Shown piece after piece: positions 6,611 through 13,947 of a stretch of 39,283 bases of DNA. Location of the stretch: positions 1-39,283 of the forward strand of contig CANQBP010000020.1 of NCBI GenBank assembly GCA_947589415.1. Reading direction: 5' to 3'. The position numbers were made by a program, and so were the translations under genes. The DNA comes from an uncultured Clostridia bacterium (lineage in GTDB: Bacteria > Bacillota > Clostridia > Oscillospirales > Acutalibacteraceae). Positions within the stretch are counted from its first letter, which is position 1. Each line of letters opens with the position of its first letter. The notes beneath the pieces were generated by a model, which made no database searches, was not told where the DNA came from, and worked only from the letters and a program-made list of their open reading frames with translations.

Positions 6611-7807
6611 ATGTCACGTCAAAAAAATCAGAAAAAGAAGATACTGGTAATAAATGACCTCATAAAAGAGGCAAGAGGAGAAAGATCCGCTATTTCTACG
6701 AAAAAAATATGTGATGAACTCAAAAAGAGGGATATACCGTGCGACAGAAGAACACTTGCTGATGATTTTGAGGTTCTTGCCGAATATATCAATTCAAATG
6801 ATTCTTATGAATATTGTTTGAAGTCGGAAATTGTTGGCAGAACAAATAAATATTATTCCGAAATAAAGGAAAACCATGCTAAAGTTGATTTTAAAATAGA
6901 AGAGCTGAAAAAGCTGATAATTGCGGTCAATTCATTAAGACTTACCGATGACGTGGAAAAGTCCGATATAGATATGCTCAAACATAAACTGATAAATTCG
7001 GCATCACCTCATGACAGAAAACTTTTGTCGGAATATGCGGAGGATAATTATTACATTCTTGATACCATAGCTGCAAAGATACTTATTGATTCGATACAGT
7101 CGTTCAGCTTTATACGAGGTAATATGTTAAACCGTATTATAAAGACCATAATAAATCTTGCAGATACCCAAGACAGGAAGGCACTTGAAACGAATAATAA
7201 TTTATCCGATAAAAATCCAAGTGAAGACGGCGTAACACTTTATGAAATAGATACGATATTTCGAGCCATAGACAATAAAACAAAATTGAGTTTCAGATAT
7301 TTTGATCTTGACGAAAACAGGAGAAAAATTTATCGTCACGACGGCAAGGAATGTATTGTTGAGCCTCTGACGCTGAAACCCGGTGACGATCATTATTATC
7401 TTGTATGTTACGACAATACCACAATAAATGAAACACGAACTTATAGGATCGAAAAAATGTCCGATGTTAAGGCGGTAGATGAGCCTATATCGGAAAATGC
7501 AGCCGAATTTCGCAAACATATTTCAAAAATAACAAGTCAGATTTTCAGAATGTACAGCGGGCCGGTAAAGCGGGTAACATTAGAATTTACAAACAACATA
7601 ATAGGCAGTATATTTGACAAATTCGGGCCTCAGGTAAAAATAGAACGTGTTGATGGTGAACATTGCAGGATAAGTGAGGATATACAAATAAGTCCTCCGT
7701 TTCTGGGGTGGGTATTTCAGTTTTCAAAGCAAATGCGTATAATTTCCCCCGACGACGTTATAGACGAATACAAAAAATTGTGTGAAGATATAATAAGGGA
7801 AAATTAG
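6611..7807 (+). CDS. WYL-domain transcriptional regulator
   Basis: This 398-residue protein has an N-terminal winged-helix part (about 15-85, with the segment KKICDELKKRDIPCDRRTL) and a central WYL domain (about 210-300) in which the signature reads HYYLVCYD, followed by the RTYRIEKM strand. A C-terminal WCX-type extension follows. WYL proteins are ligand-controlled regulators; several (PafBC, DriD) sense single-stranded DNA and turn on DNA-repair genes. Its position directly after dinB suggests a related role, but this is inference. The start ATG at 6611 has AAAAGGAGC upstream; the frame stays open further left but lacks a good site. It ends before a strong inverted-repeat terminator. Confidence 0.88.
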   Translation: MSRQKNQKKKILVINDLIKEARGERSAISTKKICDELKKRDIPCDRRTLADDFEVLAEYINSNDSYEYCLKSEIVGRTNKYYSEIKENHAKVDFKIEELKKLIIAVNSLRLTDDVEKSDIDMLKHKLINSASPHDRKLLSEYAEDNYYILDTIAAKILIDSIQSFSFIRGNMLNRIIKTIINLADTQDRKALETNNNLSDKNPSEDGVTLYEIDTIFRAIDNKTKLSFRYFDLDENRRKIYRHDGKECIVEPLTLKPGDDHYYLVCYDNTTINETRTYRIEKMSDVKAVDEPISENAAEFRKHISKITSQIFRMYSGPVKRVTLEFTNNIIGSIFDKFGPQVKIERVDGEHCRISEDIQISPPFLGWVFQFSKQMRIISPDDVIDEYKKLCEDIIREN

Positions 7808-7879
7808 CGGCAGATACTTCCACGCAAATTTGTTTTAAAAACCTGAAAATACCGTCATTCAAGTGTACAGAAAAGGAAC

Positions 7880-7926
7880 AGCCGTATCGGATCAACAACG
7901 TATCCGATACGGCTTTCTGTTATTTT
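7880..7926 (+). terminator. Terminator between WYL gene and amylase gene
   Basis: A perfect 13-base inverted repeat (7880-7892 with 7902-7914) is followed by TTCTGTTATTTT on the plus strand and by a TGTTCCTTTTCTG tract on the minus strand. It can stop both convergent transcription units. Confidence 0.85.
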
Positions 7927-9874
7927 ATGCCGAAAGCTCCTCCCCGTTTTTCTCAAAATCTTCTGTATCAACGCAGGTATCTTGTTCCTCAACATTTATT
8001 TTTATATCATTTTTGTTGACTGCAACAAAAGCACAACTGTCACGAGGAATTATAAGCTCATCTCCGTCAATTACAGTATCAAGGAGAGGTGTTCCGAACG
8101 TAAATTCCACCGGCACACGGAAGTTTATCGTATGATCCGCAGCATTGAATACGCAAAGAAGCATTTCTTTTTCGTCCTCACGAACATATCCCATTGTTCT
8201 GCCTGCCGATCCGAATTCATGCAGTTCCCCGTCAACAAGGCATGAGCGTTCAAGACGCATAGCTCCAAGTCTTTTGTACCAATCAAGAAGCTCAAGATCC
8301 TCATTTCCCCAAGGAAATGTTTTTCTGTTGAAAGGATCTTTATAACCCTCAATGCCAACCTCGTCGCCGTAATATATGCAGGGTATTCCCGGAAGTGTGT
8401 AAAGTATCCCGCTTGCGATCCTCATTCTTCTCAAACCGTATTCACGCTGTTCAGGAGTTAGGGAAGTTGACGCTTGCCATTCTCGTCCTCTCCCGTTCTG
8501 TCTTTCGCCCGCAAGCAAGGTTATAATCCTTTCAGTATCGTGAGTACCGAGTAAATTCATTAAACAGCGTATAACGGGGCGGGGATAATTTTCAAGAATA
8601 TTCAGCACAATCTCGATCATATCTCTTCCGTCACCGCAATCGAGAAATCCGAGTATTGCGTCTCTAAACGGATAATTCATAACGCTGTCAAGTTCTTTGC
8701 CATGCAGGAATTTTCTTCTTGAGCCGTAGCTTTCCTTGTTTGAGGCGTCCTCCCACACTTCTCCGAGAAGGAGTGCATCGCTGTTTTCCGATTTAACCGC
8801 CTCACGCAGATGCTGTATAAATTCATCGGGGAGTTCATCGGCAACATCAAGACGCCAACCGCTGTTTCCTGCTCTTATCCATTTTCTTATTATTCCGTTT
8901 TCCCCGTTTATATATTCATTAAATGAAGTTGAAAGCTCCTCGACCTCCGGGAGTGTATCAAATCCCCACCATGAATTATATATGTTCGGCCATTCTATAA
9001 ACTTATACCAACCCGCATACGGAGATTCCTTTGAATTATATGCACCGTTGGACGGATACCTGTTTTTGCGGTTAAAATATTTGCTGTCATCTCCCGTATG
9101 GCTGAATACACCGTCATTGATAATGTGTATGCCGAGTTTTTCGGCTTCGGTACAAAGCCTTTTAAAGTCCTCCTCACTGCCGAGAACGGGATCTATTTTT
9201 TCATAGTCACCTGTATCGTACCTATGGTTAGAATATGCCTCAAATATAGGATTAAGATATATACACGTTACACCAAGACTTTTGAGATACGGCAGTTTTA
9301 GGGTTATTCCCTCAAGATCACCGCCGAAAAAGTCCGAATTTGTAATAATTCCATGTTCATTCGGCCGCCAGTCGGGAATGACATTCCATTCGCTCTGCAT
9401 TTTTTTGTCGGGATATATCCCTTCCTTCGGCTTACCGGAATTAAAAAACCTGTCGGGAAAAATCTGATACATTATACCTCCGGGCAGCCAGCTCGGTGTC
9501 TTGAAATCCTTATCATAGCATAAAAGCTGAAATCTCGGCTCACGGTCGGACATCGAAAGATATCCCTCTCCCCCGAATCCTTTCATTATATACCTCTTGC
9601 CGTAGCAGGTATCAATTTCAAAATGATACCAATACAGTCCTACATTTTGAATTTCCACATCACATTCCCATTGTTCGTGATCATCTCCGACCATTCCGCA
9701 CCAGAACATACTTGAAATACTTGAATCCCCGAAAGCATCGTCTTTTAAAACAGCAAAGGCGGAAGAGCACCTAAGACTTCTCTCAAGAACAATTTTTAAA
9801 TGAATTTTTGTACCGTCAGGTACTGCACCCGTAGGATTGCGAAATTCGATATTTCTTGAATTGAAAATTCCCAT
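7925..9874 (-). CDS. GH13 alpha-glucan hydrolase (neopullulanase/cyclomaltodextrinase-like)
   Basis: The 649-residue enzyme has an N-terminal beta-sandwich (about 8-115), a catalytic barrel (about 130-555) and a C-terminal beta domain (about 570-640). Conserved GH13 regions are clear: DGVFSH (254-259), the nucleophile D343 in GWRLDVADE, the acid/base E372 in GEVWED, and D446 in GTHDTERI. The NHRYDTGDYEKIDP segment near 216-229 and the N-terminal domain point to cyclomaltodextrinase/neopullulanase-type enzymes that cut maltodextrins. There is no signal peptide, so it should act on imported oligosaccharides in the cytoplasm. It is monocistronic: own perfect promoter about 190 bases upstream, GAGGGG ribosome binding site, and a terminator after it. 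The exact substrate cannot be read from the sequence. Confidence 0.92.
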   Translation of the reverse strand: MGIFNSRNIEFRNPTGAVPDGTKIHLKIVLERSLRCSSAFAVLKDDAFGDSSISSMFWCGMVGDDHEQWECDVEIQNVGLYWYHFEIDTCYGKRYIMKGFGGEGYLSMSDREPRFQLLCYDKDFKTPSWLPGGIMYQIFPDRFFNSGKPKEGIYPDKKMQSEWNVIPDWRPNEHGIITNSDFFGGDLEGITLKLPYLKSLGVTCIYLNPIFEAYSNHRYDTGDYEKIDPVLGSEEDFKRLCTEAEKLGIHIINDGVFSHTGDDSKYFNRKNRYPSNGAYNSKESPYAGWYKFIEWPNIYNSWWGFDTLPEVEELSTSFNEYINGENGIIRKWIRAGNSGWRLDVADELPDEFIQHLREAVKSENSDALLLGEVWEDASNKESYGSRRKFLHGKELDSVMNYPFRDAILGFLDCGDGRDMIEIVLNILENYPRPVIRCLMNLLGTHDTERIITLLAGERQNGRGREWQASTSLTPEQREYGLRRMRIASGILYTLPGIPCIYYGDEVGIEGYKDPFNRKTFPWGNEDLELLDWYKRLGAMRLERSCLVDGELHEFGSAGRTMGYVREDEKEMLLCVFNAADHTINFRVPVEFTFGTPLLDTVIDGDELIIPRDSCAFVAVNKNDIKINVEEQDTCVDTEDFEKNGEELSA

Positions 9875-10055
9875 ATTTATCCCCTCATAAAATATTATAA
9901 AAATTTCAGATTAAGTATAGAACCGTTGCCTTAGTCCGTGAACGGCCGAAATTTAAGCAAATGCGAAATAACACCGCTTATCCATGTTACGTAAGGCAAG
10001 AGTTTAACAACCGTTAAAATATTATTTACAAAAAAATTACAAGCAATCATCTAAC
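9875..10055 (-). promoter_or_regulatory. Long 5' leader of the amylase gene
   Basis: About 175 bases separate the promoter from the amylase start codon. They contain modest inverted repeats (for example AAGC...GCTT near 9955-9980) but no riboswitch consensus I recognise and no clear catabolite-response (cre) site. No gene is present. Confidence 0.3.
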
Positions 10056-10084
10056 ATTATAATATCCCAAACATGGTATGTCAA
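10056..10084 (-). promoter_or_regulatory. Consensus promoter of the amylase gene
   Basis: On the minus strand TTGACA (10084-10079) and TATAAT (10061-10056) are spaced by 17 bases, a perfect match. It is back to back with the small-RNA promoter at 10141. Confidence 0.78.
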
Positions 10085-10140
10085 GCGAATATAGACGGTG
10101 TTTATAATACAATTAACGCATTTTGGCTAATTTTTAGTAC

Positions 10141-10169
10141 TTGACATATTTATAATATGGGGTTATAAT
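10141..10169 (+). promoter_or_regulatory. Consensus promoter of a small RNA
   Basis: TTGACA (10141-10146) and TATAAT (10164-10169) are spaced by 17 bases. The downstream 100 bases hold no coding frame and end in a terminator, so the product should be a free-standing RNA. Confidence 0.78.
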
Positions 10170-10175
10170 GGAGAC

Positions 10176-10280
10176 GGGAGAGTAGCAGGATTTTGCAGTT
10201 GATTTTGATATTCTCATAGTACTCCTTTCTATAAACGGAAAATCACGGGCGAGGAAATTTGCCCGTGATTTTTTATTTTT
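10176..10280 (+). ncRNA. Candidate free-standing small RNA (about 100 nt)
   Basis: Between a perfect promoter and a strong terminator there is a purine-rich 5' segment (GGAGACGGGAGAGTAGCAGG) that can pair with CTCC and TTCTC further on (near 10211-10226), leaving an internal loop and a GCA/TGC hairpin. The 3' end is the 10-bp terminator stem at 10241-10270. No Rfam class was recognised. The G-rich 5' end resembles a ribosome binding site and could in principle be exposed or bind CU-rich target messages. The neighbour on the right is a degraded gene, so this is unlikely to be a leader. Confidence 0.55.
10241..10280 (+). terminator. Terminator of the small RNA
   Basis: AATCACGGGC (10241-10250) pairs perfectly with GCCCGTGATT (10261-10270), followed by TTTTATTTTT. 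A textbook Rho-independent terminator on the plus strand. Confidence 0.9.
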
Positions 10281-10342
10281 GCGCCGCTCACTCTTTTTTA
10301 CGGTTACTGTACAAGCATATGTATTTTCGGGCAAATTATAAT

Positions 10343-10573
10343 TCACACAACTCTTTTTCTCCTTATACCTATAACAATACTCGCCAACCATGCAATAATA
10401 AAGTAGATTAAAATGACTGCGATATTTGGTGCTATATCGTAAAAAGATTGTTGTTTTATAATAATTTTTTCGATTGCGAGCATATATGCACCCGATGGCA
10501 GAATACCCGCAATTTTAACCAATATTTCCGGTACTGTACTTAAAGGAAACCATAATCCTCCCAAAGCTGTCAA
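10343..10573 (-). pseudogene. Remnant of an ABC-2 type transporter permease
   Basis: Only the last 75 or so residues of a membrane permease remain: a GGLWFPLSTVPEILVKIA segment typical of the conserved turn in ABC-2 permeases, then one more helix and a basic tail IRRKRV. The frame continues a dozen codons further upstream (to about 10613) without a start codon or ribosome binding site, then meets a stop. No ATPase partner lies nearby. It is most simply a decayed gene, with the rest lost. Confidence 0.6.
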
Positions 10574-10639
10574 AAATCGAATTAAGCAAAAAACTATATC
10601 CGTTTTGACCTGCCTTTACGTTAGAAAATTACTTAAAGG

Positions 10640-10677
10640 TAAAAACAAACGGACTGTCGATCTGAAATCGTCAGTCC
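10640..10677 (-). terminator. Terminator of birA
   Basis: An 11-base inverted repeat with one mismatch (10651-10661 with 10667-10677) is followed on the minus strand by GTTTGTTTTTA, ending the ECF-birA transcript. Confidence 0.8.
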
Positions 10678-10702
10678 GCCATATATACGCATAACATAAA
10701 TA

Positions 10703-11668
10703 TCAGTATATCCCCTGCACGGTAACTTCACCGGAGTTAATAACATATTCATTTCCGCTGTCATCAACTATAATAAGCTCACCGCTGCGATTTATTTCCC
10801 TTGCCGTTCCCTCGATCGGTTTGTCGGCTCTTTGTACGGAAACACGCTTTCCTATTGTTGCGCAAAGTTTTGTGAATGATGTTATATCATCAATCGACAT
10901 ACTTATTATAAATGACGATATAACCTTATCAAGTCTGTTTATTACACAACGGAAAAAATCATTTCTGTCAATTTTTCTTCCAAGCTCCGTACAGAGCGAT
11001 GTCGCCTTATTTTTTATCTCATCGGGAAAGCAGTCATTATTGACATTTATACCTATGCCTATCGCAGCATATTCAAGCATATCCGCTTGTGCCGCAATTT
11101 CAGTAAGCATGCCCACAACCTTTTTGTTTCCTATGATTATATCATTCGGCCACTTTATTCTTGCATCAAGTCCCGTATATTCTCTTATCGCAAGGCAAAC
11201 TCCGTAACCAGCCGCAAGCGTTATCGAGGAAATATCACTCGGAGGAAGTTCGGGACGTATAAGTGCCGTAAAATACAGTCCTCCCTTTTGTCCGTCCCAT
11301 AATTTTCCCAACCTGCCTTTTCCCCTTGTTTGCTCCTCGGCGGCAACAACAAGACCGCTCGGTTCACCCTTTGATGCTCTTCGTTTAACCTCATCATTAG
11401 TAGAGTCAACAGTTTTAAGTACCTCTATTTTTTTCCCTATGACAGACGTACCCAATTTACGGGAAATAATATCCTTATCCAAAAAATCGGGAATATTTTC
11501 AAGACGGTATCCCCTATTCGTAACAGAAGATATAACGCAGCCGTCATCTCTTAATGAATTGATATTTTTCCATATTGCTGTCCTTGACACACCGAGTTCC
11601 CTGCTCAGTTCTTCACCGGACACATAACCGTTTGCATTTTCAAGTATTCTTAATATCTTAGTTTTCAT
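10703..11668 (-). CDS. birA: Bifunctional biotin--protein ligase / biotin operon repressor
   Basis: This 321-residue BirA has an N-terminal winged helix (1-60, SGEELSRELGVSRTAIWKNI), the catalytic ligase domain with the biotinyl-AMP loop TRGKGRLGKLW (114-124) and KWPNDI near 170, the GIGINVN strand, and a C-terminal SH3-like domain (about 270-321). It activates biotin as biotinyl-5'-AMP, attaches it to carboxylase carrier proteins and can repress biotin genes. It lies 22 bases after the ECF S-component gene and ends before a clear terminator. The ribosome binding site GGTAGGG is weak, which suggests coupling to the gene upstream. Confidence 0.95.
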   Translation of the reverse strand: MKTKILRILENANGYVSGEELSRELGVSRTAIWKNINSLRDDGCVISSVTNRGYRLENIPDFLDKDIISRKLGTSVIGKKIEVLKTVDSTNDEVKRRASKGEPSGLVVAAEEQTRGKGRLGKLWDGQKGGLYFTALIRPELPPSDISSITLAAGYGVCLAIREYTGLDARIKWPNDIIIGNKKVVGMLTEIAAQADMLEYAAIGIGINVNNDCFPDEIKNKATSLCTELGRKIDRNDFFRCVINRLDKVISSFIISMSIDDITSFTKLCATIGKRVSVQRADKPIEGTAREINRSGELIIVDDSGNEYVINSGEVTVQGIY

Positions 11669-11690
11669 ATTTATACCCTACCGAAAAATA

Positions 11691-12446
11691 TCAATCTTCA
11701 GACGAATTTCCTTCATTTTGCCCGGATTTGTTCCTAACCTTCTTCAATATTACAGACAACGTCTTTGTGACAGCTGTTCCGACAACACAACAGATAACGG
11801 CCTCAAATACAGCCTGCGCTCCCATTGTATTTATAAAGAAAGCTATCACATTATTTGAAGCACTATCTGCTGCTCCGACAAACGCCGCATAAAAATCCGG
11901 CGGTAAACTGCTGCCTGCCCCCTCCGGGTTTATATAAACCACGGCATTTACCATCACGTACAACGTTGTTGTAAACAATACCGTATTCATAACGGGCACA
12001 GCAAGAGCAGTCACGGCATAAGAGATAAAATTTGTCTTATCAACATCACTTATACACTTGAATATAAGCCCGCCGAACAGCCCGACGAAAATACGCGGAA
12101 CAACGCACAACAGAAAAGCAAGTACAGGGTTCAGTCTGAATATTGCACCGGTAAGAGTGCTTGTACCGATAATAGCCTGTACAAAACTTGTTATTCCGAA
12201 AATCGCACCTATCAATACGGCATCTCTCGGTTTTAGGATAGTTGCCGCAACCGTCACGGGAATGGACATGAACGTAATAATAATCAGCCCTTGATGAACA
12301 TATCCGAGCGGAGTAAAGCCCATAACAACCGTAACCGCAACCAATATTGCTAAAGCCGATAACTCAAATAATCTTTCTGTTTTCTTATTACTTTTAAGAT
12401 CTTCCACACTATTCTCCGAGTATGTTTTTCTTGGGATTTCCTTCAT
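11691..12446 (-). CDS. ECF transporter S component (vitamin uptake)
   Basis: A 251-residue integral membrane protein with about six helices after a 25-residue polar N-terminus. The segment GYVHQGLIIITFMSIPVTVA followed by GAIFGITSFVQ is characteristic of ECF-family substrate-binding (S) components, which use a shared energising module (EcfA, EcfA', EcfT) encoded elsewhere. The sequence is not BioY-like. Pantothenate (PanT) is a reasonable guess because such genes often lie with birA and coaX, but the substrate is not proven. GGAGGT 7 bases before the ATG gives a strong start. Probably co-transcribed with birA. Confidence 0.8.
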   Translation of the reverse strand: MKEIPRKTYSENSVEDLKSNKKTERLFELSALAILVAVTVVMGFTPLGYVHQGLIIITFMSIPVTVAATILKPRDAVLIGAIFGITSFVQAIIGTSTLTGAIFRLNPVLAFLLCVVPRIFVGLFGGLIFKCISDVDKTNFISYAVTALAVPVMNTVLFTTTLYVMVNAVVYINPEGAGSSLPPDFYAAFVGAADSASNNVIAFFINTMGAQAVFEAVICCVVGTAVTKTLSVILKKVRNKSGQNEGNSSED

Positions 12447-12553
12447 TTACCATACCTCCGGAATATTCTTGTTCCAAAAGGACGAGTTTACTCCCCGACC
12501 TTTTCCGTACCTTTCCGAAAATACATAAAAAGCCCGCAAAACAAACCTATAAA

Positions 12554-13135
12554 TCAAACATTGTCACCGTCATCTGCAGCTTCGGCATCAACTGAAGTAC
12601 TTTCCTTTTTTTGTACTGTTTTCTTACTCTTGGTATTTTCAGTCTTTTTCTCCGATTTCGGCTCTTCGGTTTTCTCCGGTTTTATTTCCTCCGGTTTTTC
12701 TTCCTCTGTCTTAACATCAGGCGTTTCATCAGCAACAGCTATTGTAATATCCTCTGCTTCTTCCTCGGCTGACGCTTGTTCATCTGTTTCACCGTTATCG
12801 AAATCATCTACCGAATGTACCATTTCTACATCTCCTGCCGAACCTACCGGCATTCCGAATATTTTGATGTAGTCATACCTTGCTTGTGCCTTTTTGAGTC
12901 TTGCCTCGGTAAATCTGATAACCTCACGAATATGCTCGGTATCCGCAGCTTCTGCATTTTTTTCAAGCACCTTATAGTACTGTTTTCCGAGCGTAGCATA
13001 AGCGTGTTCCAAAACAGCCTTTTCATTTTTTATAATAGCGGAAAGCCTGTTGAGTTGTGCCAACTGCCTGTTTTTTTCTACAATTACATCAATAGTGCTT
13101 GTTATACCCGCACTGATTTTATCCAAAAGGTTCAT
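12554..13135 (-). CDS. Coiled-coil protein with acidic/lysine-rich tail, unknown function
   Basis: The 193-residue protein has a helical N-terminal half (about 10-95) predicted to form a coiled coil (KNRQLAQLNRLSAIIKNEKA, then a second long helix). A low-complexity tail of E, P, K and T (about 115-193) follows. No signal peptide, membrane segment or catalytic motif is seen. It may be a scaffold or envelope-associated factor, but no family was recognised. It has its own promoter (TTGTCA-18-TATAAT) and a GGGAGG site. The acidic tail is also a likely source of poor conservation. Confidence 0.75.
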   Translation of the reverse strand: MNLLDKISAGITSTIDVIVEKNRQLAQLNRLSAIIKNEKAVLEHAYATLGKQYYKVLEKNAEAADTEHIREVIRFTEARLKKAQARYDYIKIFGMPVGSAGDVEMVHSVDDFDNGETDEQASAEEEAEDITIAVADETPDVKTEEEKPEEIKPEKTEEPKSEKKTENTKSKKTVQKKESTSVDAEAADDGDNV

Positions 13136-13170
13136 ACATATTCCTCCCTGTATTTATTTTATTCAAGAAC

Positions 13171-13200
13171 ATTATACTACAATACTGTTATTCTTGACAA
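13171..13200 (-). promoter_or_regulatory. Promoter of the coiled-coil protein gene
   Basis: TTGTCA (13200-13195) and TATAAT (13176-13171) on the minus strand are spaced by 18 bases, about 35 bases before the start codon. Confidence 0.65.
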
Positions 13201-13237
13201 GAGTTTTTTAAAAGACTTCATTCGGATCGGGTATCTT

Positions 13238-13903
13238 CTATGAGTTATCCGTTTGAGCCTTATCCCCGACGGAAAAATACGCCCGATCTTCGTCATACTC
13301 CCCCGCAGATATAAGATAATTCTGACATTTCTTAGGGAGAGTAAAAGCAATCTTTCCTTTATGGTTTCCCTCAAAGTAATATTTATCATCAATAATATTT
13401 ATCGTGACGGGATCATAATTTTCTCCGCCGCTTTGAATATATCCTCCGTCCGTACCCAAAACAAAGGAAACGATAGAACAGTCCGTACCGCCCTCGTCAA
13501 CAGGAAAACCGTCAAGACATATTTCATATTCGGCTAACACCCATTCCTGCCCGTCCGCAGGTTCTTTATAGGTGTACTCATCACTTTGATCCATAAAAGT
13601 TCTAATTTCATCTTTTGCCGCATTACCTCTGACTATACCGGTAATTTTCACGGGCAGATCATAATACTTCTGTTCGGAAGTCGAGTACTTGGCGGCCGAT
13701 CCCCAGACATCGAATGAAAGCGGTGAAGATACGGAAGATGATGTCGTTTTGATTTCTTCTTCCGATTCATCACTTATTTGTGAAGCAGAGCTTTCATTTG
13801 CGGAGGTATCAGATGCGCTCACATCTTCGTCTTTCGACGAACACGCCGAAAGCAGAGTCAACATCACCGCTGCTATCGTCAAAAAAGCCGTTCTAAGACT
13901 CAT
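13238..13903 (-). CDS. Lipoprotein of unknown function
   Basis: A 221-residue secreted lipoprotein. The signal peptide ends in the lipobox LSAC (cysteine near residue 21), followed by a serine-rich, acidic linker to about residue 60. A beta-rich domain (about 65-215) then carries the segment EWVLAEYEICLDGF, reminiscent of DUF4352-type extracellular immunoglobulin-like folds. It should sit on the outer face of the membrane. It lies 44 bases after secA on the same strand and is probably in the secA transcript. Function unknown. Confidence 0.8.
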   Translation of the reverse strand: MSLRTAFLTIAAVMLTLLSACSSKDEDVSASDTSANESSASQISDESEEEIKTTSSSVSSPLSFDVWGSAAKYSTSEQKYYDLPVKITGIVRGNAAKDEIRTFMDQSDEYTYKEPADGQEWVLAEYEICLDGFPVDEGGTDCSIVSFVLGTDGGYIQSGGENYDPVTINIIDDKYYFEGNHKGKIAFTLPKKCQNYLISAGEYDEDRAYFSVGDKAQTDNS

Positions 13904-13947
13904 TACGTCACTCCCCCGAATATCCGTTCAAGACATTACGCTGAAAA

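Noticed and set aside
11691-12446. BioY assignment for the S component next to birA
   Set aside because: Proximity to birA is the only support; the sequence reads like the PanT/RibU-type group rather than BioY.
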